Made by a program: the position numbers and the translations under genes
Source: Gp13-AA77 sp035946575
Lineage (GTDB): Bacteria; Acidobacteriota; Terriglobia; UBA7540
Reading direction: 5' to 3'
NCBI GenBank assembly: GCA_035946575.1
Contig: DASYZG010000019.1
Location: 18,441 to 82,440 of the forward strand
Length of the DNA: 64,000 nt
Notes under the pieces: model-generated
Seen by the model: only the letters and a program-made list of their open reading frames with translations
Told to the model about the DNA's origin: nothing
The model's database searches: none
Shown: in pieces, positions 59,199 through 64,000 of the stretch
Layout: every line of letters begins with the position of its first letter
Position numbering within the stretch: the stretch's first letter is position 1

Positions 59199-60803
59199 CT
59201 AGACTCGATACGCGCTGCGATACGGCGGATCGACCCAGGCATTGAGCTTATCGGAATTGGTGATCCGCATCGATGTCGTATCCCAGTCGATCCGCTGGCC
59301 CGGGAAGTGCTGGGCGATGCAGCCGAGCAGGAAGGCCTCCGTGACCGGGCCCTGCGACTCGAAATTGGCGAGCGGCGCCGGTCCGCCCTTGCAGCCGGCT
59401 ATCCACTGATCGATCGCGGGATCGTGCCGCGGCCCGCCGCGCGATGGCGGCGCCGGCGCCTGGTACTTGGGCGATTCGGGATAGACGTGCGGGTGATTGC
59501 CGTTAAACCCGGCGAGCAGGAGGCCTTTGTCCCCCACGTACATGATGCCCTCGTTTTCTTCGCCGCCCTCAAACAGCTTCTCATCCTGTTCACTCAAACC
59601 CGCGGGACGCGGCGGCCGCAATCCGCCGTCGTACCAGGACATGCGCACGGGAGCGCGTCCGCCATTCTCAGGGAAATGGAGGTGGACCATCGAGGCTTTG
59701 GGGAAGGTTTCGTCCCAGGATTCGCTTGAACTCGCTTCCACCATGGTGGGCGGCGTGAGATTGAGAATCTTAAAAACGCCGGCAAAACTGTAGCAGCCCA
59801 TGTCGCCGAATGACCCGTCACCGAAGTCATACCAGCCACGCCAGACGAAGGGCAGATAGGCTTTGTTGAACGGCCGTTCCGGTGCGGGCCCCAGCCACAG
59901 GTCCCAGTCAAGCCCTTCGGGGACGGGGTCCCGGTGTTCCGGACGGCCTACGCCCTGCGGCCAGAACGGACGGCTGGACCAGTTGTGGACTTCGCGCACC
60001 GTACCGATGGCGCCGTCGGCCAGCCAATCGGAAATCAATCGTGTGGAATCCGTGGAGGGATTGTTGACCGGCAGCGAGGCCGTCACATTCATGTCCTTCG
60101 ACATCTTGGCCACCCGCCGTGCGTCTCCGATCGAATGTGTCATCGGCTTCTGACACAAAACATGCTTGTGTTTCTGCATCGCGGCCATGGAGATCGCCGC
60201 GTGCCAATGATCGGGCGTCGCCACGTAGACGCCATCAATACCCGATTCCTTGTCGAGCATTTCACGAAAGTCCACATAGGCGTTGCATCCTTTATACGAG
60301 CCCGAGGCAGAGCCATTTCGCGACCCGTAGTAGGCTTCCACCACACGCCTAGCTGGTTCGCGGCCTCCCATGCCCAGGCTCGTGGAAAATTCGTGCGTAA
60401 GCTGGGCGCGCCCGGGCGACGCCAGGTCCTCGCCCCAGTGTTCGTAGCCGGGGCCCAGCAGATGACGCGCCTGGCGCAGCAGGTCGTTGTCGCCATATTC
60501 GGCGTAGTTTCGCGAACCCTGGTTGCAATCGCAGACCGCGATGATCTGAACGTCGGGGTGAGTCATCAGCTCCATTGACACCGCCATGCCCTGCCGGCCC
60601 AGGCCGATCGAAGCCACGTTGACGCGATCGCTCGGCGGCACGTAACCTGGTCCTCCGAGCACGCGCCGCGGAACGATCATGAATGAAGCAGCCGCCGCGG
60701 TGGCTGTTCCCACAAACTCGCGCCGTGTCAGCAGATTTGCTTTGTTCTCGGCTTTGTTTTCAGCTTCCTTCTCAAGCTTCCTTTCGAGCTTCTTCTCAGG
60801 CAT
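59199..60803 (-). CDS. Tat-exported Gfo/Idh/MocA-family oxidoreductase
   Basis: 534 residues; GGGAGGTGGCA before ATG 60803 fixes the start. A charged N-terminal stretch (KKLERKLEKEAENKAENKANLL) precedes the Tat signal TRREFVGTATAAAASFMIV. The Rossmann motif is IGLGRQGMAV, then AVCDCNQGSRNY and the family's catalytic-region motif VLCQKPMTHS (E-K-P replaced by Q-K-P). The GDMGCYSFAGVFKIL region fits exported Gfo/Idh proteins (GFO_IDH_MocA C-terminal). It oxidises or reduces a sugar or inositol with a tightly held NAD(P). First gene of the likely operon that includes GH3. Confidence 0.85.
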   Translation of the reverse strand: MPEKKLERKLEKEAENKAENKANLLTRREFVGTATAAAASFMIVPRRVLGGPGYVPPSDRVNVASIGLGRQGMAVSMELMTHPDVQIIAVCDCNQGSRNYAEYGDNDLLRQARHLLGPGYEHWGEDLASPGRAQLTHEFSTSLGMGGREPARRVVEAYYGSRNGSASGSYKGCNAYVDFREMLDKESGIDGVYVATPDHWHAAISMAAMQKHKHVLCQKPMTHSIGDARRVAKMSKDMNVTASLPVNNPSTDSTRLISDWLADGAIGTVREVHNWSSRPFWPQGVGRPEHRDPVPEGLDWDLWLGPAPERPFNKAYLPFVWRGWYDFGDGSFGDMGCYSFAGVFKILNLTPPTMVEASSSESWDETFPKASMVHLHFPENGGRAPVRMSWYDGGLRPPRPAGLSEQDEKLFEGGEENEGIMYVGDKGLLLAGFNGNHPHVYPESPKYQAPAPPSRGGPRHDPAIDQWIAGCKGGPAPLANFESQGPVTEAFLLGCIAQHFPGQRIDWDTTSMRITNSDKLNAWVDPPYRSAYRV

Positions 60804-61138
60804 TGCCACCTCCCCACGGAGATTCCGTTCGAAGTGGGGATGGGTTGGTGCCGCCAAAGAGCAGTGGAGAAACCCGCCGCCACCCCGACCGAGCCCTGAT
60901 AGTACCTCATTTTGTGACGGCTGCTGAATCGTATCGAAGCCCGGTAGCGGTGTCACCTTCTGAGTTAAGACCATTTTGGGGCATCGTCATTCCCCCTTTT
61001 CGCTGGAAGGATGCCCGATATGACACCGACCGTCCTTTTAGTTCAAGTTCTCTGCAGGAGTTGTCGATACAAAGATGTCGTGGACTGATTCCACGTCAGC
61101 CGCGCCGATACAGATTTGTCCAGGGGAGATCAACGCTT
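60804..61138. other. 335-base divergent spacer, no gene seen
   Basis: An open frame continues upstream of the HD-GYP start into this region, but it overlaps the Gfo/Idh gene and has no motif. GGGGAG at 61122-61127 is a possible ribosome-binding site for the HD-GYP gene. Promoters for two divergent genes must lie here. Confidence 0.4.
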
Positions 61139-61825
61139 ATGGTTTCGCGAGATCGTTGGCAAAGGGGTAGCAGAGGGCCCTGGAACGCGCGCGCCCTTTC
61201 TTCAGAGACCGTCCTCGAACCGGCCACATTTCAGCGGCTGAGTTTGATGGCCGGAGCGGTTCGAAACCTCTGGCGTGACCTGGGCTTCACGTCGCCAGCC
61301 GCTCTCGCCTGGTCGCAGCCACACGCGAGGCGAGTGGCGCTGCTCGGCTTGTGGATCGCGCGCGCCATGGGGATGCCTGAAGAGCAGGCGTTGCGAGTCC
61401 TCAGGGCTGGATTCCTGCGCGATGTGGGGACCATGGCGGTATCGGAGTCCATCCTGCTCAAGCCGGGCAGCCTGACCATCGGTGAGAGAGCGGCAATGCA
61501 GGTTCACCCCCTGGTCAGCTGTGAATTGCTTGGCGCCCTGCTGTCCACCGAAGATCTGGCTGGGATCGCCTTGTCCCACCACGAACGCTACGACGGAAAA
61601 GGGTATCCCGACGGCCTCGAAGGAAAGAGAATCCCTCTGGAAGCGCGTGTGCTCACGATGGCCGACAGCCTGGAGGCCATGACGTCCTGGCGTCCCTATC
61701 GCGATGCGCTCTCCCTTCCTGCGGCCCGCAAGGAACTCATTCAGGAGGCCGGCGGCCAGTTTGATCCGGATATTGTGGAACTGCTGCTCCGGGAGTCTGA
61801 ATTCAAGGTCCTCCGCGGAAGATAA
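61139..61825 (+). CDS. HD-GYP-domain protein with a degenerate HD motif
   Basis: 228 residues. The HD-GYP core runs from PHARRVALLGLWIA (His62) to MADSLEAMTSWRPYR. SHHERYDGKGYPDGL has the GYP motif intact, VHPLVSCELLG holds the middle His and ARVLTMADSLEAMTS the last Asp. But the HD itself reads FLRDVGTMAV: Arg94-Asp95 instead of His-Asp, and Thr in place of the Lys after DIG. Active HD-GYP proteins degrade cyclic di-GMP; this one has lost a metal ligand and may be inactive or a sensor. No partner domain precedes it. ATG 61139 has GGGGAG about 11 bases upstream. Confidence 0.8.
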   Translation: MVSRDRWQRGSRGPWNARALSSETVLEPATFQRLSLMAGAVRNLWRDLGFTSPAALAWSQPHARRVALLGLWIARAMGMPEEQALRVLRAGFLRDVGTMAVSESILLKPGSLTIGERAAMQVHPLVSCELLGALLSTEDLAGIALSHHERYDGKGYPDGLEGKRIPLEARVLTMADSLEAMTSWRPYRDALSLPAARKELIQEAGGQFDPDIVELLLRESEFKVLRGR

Positions 61826-61923
61826 AAGAACGAACACGCCGAACGGCACCCTCACCCGCCTGAGGAGCGTGCCACGAACCCAACAGGGCTGCGACGCGGG
61901 GGGCCACCGCGCGCCCGCAGCCC

Positions 61924-62259
61924 TCATATCCCACGCAATTCATCTTCGCTGAGGCCGAAGTAGTGCCCTACTTCGTGCAGCAGAGTTGCGCGGATTTGCC
62001 GGCGGATCTCGGCATCTGTCGAACAGACGGCCTCGATGTTTTGCTGGTAAAGAACAATCCGGTCGGGCGGACTCGAGAAGAAGACGCTCTTCTCCGTGCG
62101 CGGGATGCCGTGAAACAGCCCGAGGAGCAGCGCGCCGCCGGGTTCCTCCGGCGGGCGGTCTTCCACGATAATCGCGATATTGGCCAGCTTCTCACGAAAT
62201 GCCGGAGGCAATCTCTCCAGCGCTTGCTCAACGATCGCTTCGAACTTCTTTCGCTCCAT
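61924..62259 (-). CDS. Small zinc metallopeptidase (PF06262-type)
   Basis: 111 residues. The gluzincin motif HEVGHYFGLSEDEL (H-E-x-x-H plus Glu) sits at the C-terminal end and the start MERKKFEAIVEQALERLPPAF fits the short acidobacterial/actinobacterial metallopeptidase family. PPDRIVLYQQNIEAVC and RRQIRATLLHEVGH are typical. Substrate unknown. It begins one base after the TonB-like gene ends, so the two are co-expressed. Confidence 0.87.
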   Translation of the reverse strand: MERKKFEAIVEQALERLPPAFREKLANIAIIVEDRPPEEPGGALLLGLFHGIPRTEKSVFFSSPPDRIVLYQQNIEAVCSTDAEIRRQIRATLLHEVGHYFGLSEDELRGI

Positions 62260-62260
62260 C

Positions 62261-64000
62261 TCAATTCTGATTGTAAGCTCGCGGTCCCGCCGAGGGGAGC
62301 GCAGTCGTAAGATCGCGCGGTGAGACCCTTGGCGAATCAGAAGAGCTTGGAAGCAGTTCTTGGACGACAGGCTGGGCTGAGACCGGCACGCCGAGCAGGG
62401 CCCGGACAGCGATCGGCCTGCCGTTTAGTGTGGCCGGACGAAACTCCCAATCTTCGAGGGCTGCGACCAAGGGTGCAATGAGCTGAGCGCTGGGACTCTC
62501 CATGCTCTTGGCGTGCCGCACCTTGCCCGATTCGTCGATCACCAGGTAAATCACCACCAGCTGATTCCGATAATGCTCCGCCAGGTCGGGCGGCCAGCGC
62601 GGCGCCTCCTTCTTCGCCGGGAACGGAGCCGCAATCTTGGCGTCTCCCGCCTCGCCGGCGTGAAGCGCCGCGTAAACCAACGTCCACGATCGAGCGGCCG
62701 AATCCGAGGGCGTGGTCATGTTGACGTAGACGGTGAACACGGGCTCATTAAAGAAGACTCCGAAGTCACCCAGCCCGCTGCCGCTGTTGCCCGTGGATAC
62801 GATGGTGAGCCCATAGCTGCCGGATTCCGGTGGCTTGGCCGGAGGGCGCGGCGCGATCCCGGCCGGCATCCCGTCGGGCCACTCGCCGCCTTGAATGGTC
62901 ATGCCGGCAAACGCTCCCGAAGCCGGACCGGCACCTTTGCCAGCCCCGCTTGCGTTCCCGGCGCCCGATCCGGAGCCGTAGGCCGCACCCCGGATTGTCA
63001 TGCCGCCTCCCGAGCTGCCCGCGGCGTTGCGGCCCGCGCCGCTGAGTGCGGCGCCGGGACCAGGACCTGCGACAGCGCCGCTACCGCCCGCAGTTGGACG
63101 AGCCGCCATGCCCGGGGCCATCGTCCCGGCGCCGGTGGCATCATGCGCCCTCGACTTGGGGTTCGCGCCGGCACCGGCGGCCGGGTTCGCCGCCTCGCGG
63201 GCAGACCCAATTCCGAGCTGCGAAACCGCCAGATTCGGCAGAGCCACGACGGCGAACTGCCCGTGGGCCTCGGCCGCCGGCGCCTTGGGTGACGGGTCCG
63301 GCGGAGCGGGCGTCACGCTCAACGCGATGAGCGTGTGAGCCTCATGACCGGACGAGCCCGGCAGTACACGCGCCTGCGCCGGCCTGGGCGGTTCCGGAGC
63401 CACGGGTGGAGTCGCCGTCGCCTGCATCGCAGGATTGCTTACCGGGGCCGCCACGGGCAATGAAAGCTTCGGGTCTTCGATGACCACCGGCGCCCTCGCT
63501 TGAAGTTGCGGAATCGCCGGGGTGCTGAGCGCACTCTGGGGCACCGGAGGCTGGATCGAGGGATCGGACTTGCGAGCATCAGGTGCGCTGGTAGGTTGAG
63601 GAGCCGGGCTGTTCTCGGCCAACCGCACCACGTTGGGCAAACGCACGAACTTCGTGAGCTCCGGCGGATGGGGAAGCTCGGGTTGCAAAAGGGTCTGGAC
63701 TTTATTCGTGGGGTGAGGCGGATTGGAAATAATCGCCTGCGCTCCGGGGAAACTCACGCCTAACTTGCTCAGCGCCGCCACCGACAAGCTGGGAGCCGTC
63801 TGGGACTTTGCTGCCGCCCCCCGTTGTGGACCTCCGGAGTCGCCGCCCCCCAGAGCCGGCAGATAGAGCGCGTCCCTGGGAACCATGGTCAGTTCCCAAT
63901 GCTTGGGAGGGTCATAAATCGGCGGCACGTGCCTGGGCCAGAGCAGTACCAGGGCCACGATAGCGAATCCGTGGGCCACCAGGGAGTAGAAGAGGCCGCG
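62261..64000 (-). CDS. TonB-family protein, 5' end beyond the window
   Basis: The frame runs to the window edge. The first visible codons give RGLFYSLVAHGFAIVALVLLW, a membrane helix that fits the N-terminus of TonB-like proteins; a GTG at 63979 is a possible start, but the frame is open further up. A Pro/Ala-rich spanner, a long Gly/Ala-rich stretch (GAGNASGAGKGAGPASGAF) and the TonB C-terminal domain follow (HYRNQLVVIYLVIDESGKVRHAK, LEDWEFRPATLNGRPIAVRALL). It transmits proton-motive force to outer-membrane receptors or is a TonB-like periplasmic protein. Confidence 0.82.
   Translation of the reverse strand, partial: RGLFYSLVAHGFAIVALVLLWPRHVPPIYDPPKHWELTMVPRDALYLPALGGGDSGGPQRGAAAKSQTAPSLSVAALSKLGVSFPGAQAIISNPPHPTNKVQTLLQPELPHPPELTKFVRLPNVVRLAENSPAPQPTSAPDARKSDPSIQPPVPQSALSTPAIPQLQARAPVVIEDPKLSLPVAAPVSNPAMQATATPPVAPEPPRPAQARVLPGSSGHEAHTLIALSVTPAPPDPSPKAPAAEAHGQFAVVALPNLAVSQLGIGSAREAANPAAGAGANPKSRAHDATGAGTMAPGMAARPTAGGSGAVAGPGPGAALSGAGRNAAGSSGGGMTIRGAAYGSGSGAGNASGAGKGAGPASGAFAGMTIQGGEWPDGMPAGIAPRPPAKPPESGSYGLTIVSTGNSGSGLGDFGVFFNEPVFTVYVNMTTPSDSAARSWTLVYAALHAGEAGDAKIAAPFPAKKEAPRWPPDLAEHYRNQLVVIYLVIDESGKVRHAKSMESPSAQLIAPLVAALEDWEFRPATLNGRPIAVRALLGVPVSAQPVVQELLPSSSDSPRVSPRDLTTALPSAGPRAYNQN

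Overview
The window reads as chromosomal DNA of a free-living, GC-rich diderm, most likely an Acidobacteriota (inference). The pointers are a lone 851-residue ADOP-type ABC permease, many exported proteins of kinds common in that phylum (FG-GAP/choice-of-anchor D protein, S53 pro-kumamolisin peptidase, CehA/McbA-like PHP hydrolase, Tat-exported Gfo/Idh and GMC oxidoreductases), a cysteine-rich CcmH, and diderm envelope genes (BamA, Skp, Mla-type lipid transport, TonB). I recognised no rRNA, tRNA, CRISPR array, prophage or intact insertion sequence.

Layout. 1-8.3 kb, mostly minus strand: surE-rlmB, a Tat-exported FAD oxidoreductase, a secreted propeller-like protein and the ADOP permease. 8.4-16.9 kb: a DinB/DUF1572 protein, a large tail-fibre-like secreted protein, then a sugar-acid module (GMC dehydrogenase, gluconate 2-dehydrogenase subunit 3, FGGY kinase) whose 1 kb divergent spacer holds a decayed transposase split by a palindromic element. 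16.9-22.0 kb: an mlaE-mlaF-mlaD operon, divergent from aguB-aguA (agmatine to putrescine). 22.9-28.9 kb: a CpsB-type PHP phosphatase, a small protein gene, glmS, an MBL hydrolase and a YncE-like propeller. 29.0-34.9 kb: a cytochrome c maturation cluster (ccmE, ccmF, a tiny ORF, ccmH, a zinc-ribbon protein, a carboxypeptidase-regulatory-domain protein, ccmA) with no ccmB or ccmC in the window. 35.1-44.3 kb: FG-GAP surface protein, DUF1697, cystathionine beta-synthase, two membrane proteins and an acyl-CoA carboxylase beta subunit. 44.3-48.2 kb: bamA-skp. 48.9-52.1 kb: an 'ANRANAQKSTGPRT'-type protein of unknown function and a sedolisin. 52.2-60.8 kb: a minus-strand run of M24-like protein, CehA/McbA hydrolase, cupin, GH3 glycosidase and Gfo/Idh oxidoreductase, probably one carbohydrate locus. 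60.8-64 kb: a degenerate HD-GYP protein, a mini-metallopeptidase and a TonB-family protein cut by the window edge.

The most unusual layer lies between the genes. At least eight families of small inverted or dispersed repeats recur in the window. Two families of about 110-215 bp behave like non-autonomous mobile elements: one copy splits a transposase relic whose reading can be rejoined across it, some copies abut or supply stop codons, and one family keeps its ends while its interior changes. Related short repeats also lie in frame inside coding genes (aguA, and possibly the rlmB N-terminus).

Several enzymes lack residues that normally define their families: the HD-GYP protein (HD to RD), the M24 protein (two Asp ligands), GH3 (Glu in place of the nucleophile Asp) and CcmE (CXXXY instead of the heme-binding His). 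All calls come from reading sequence by eye; no database search was run.
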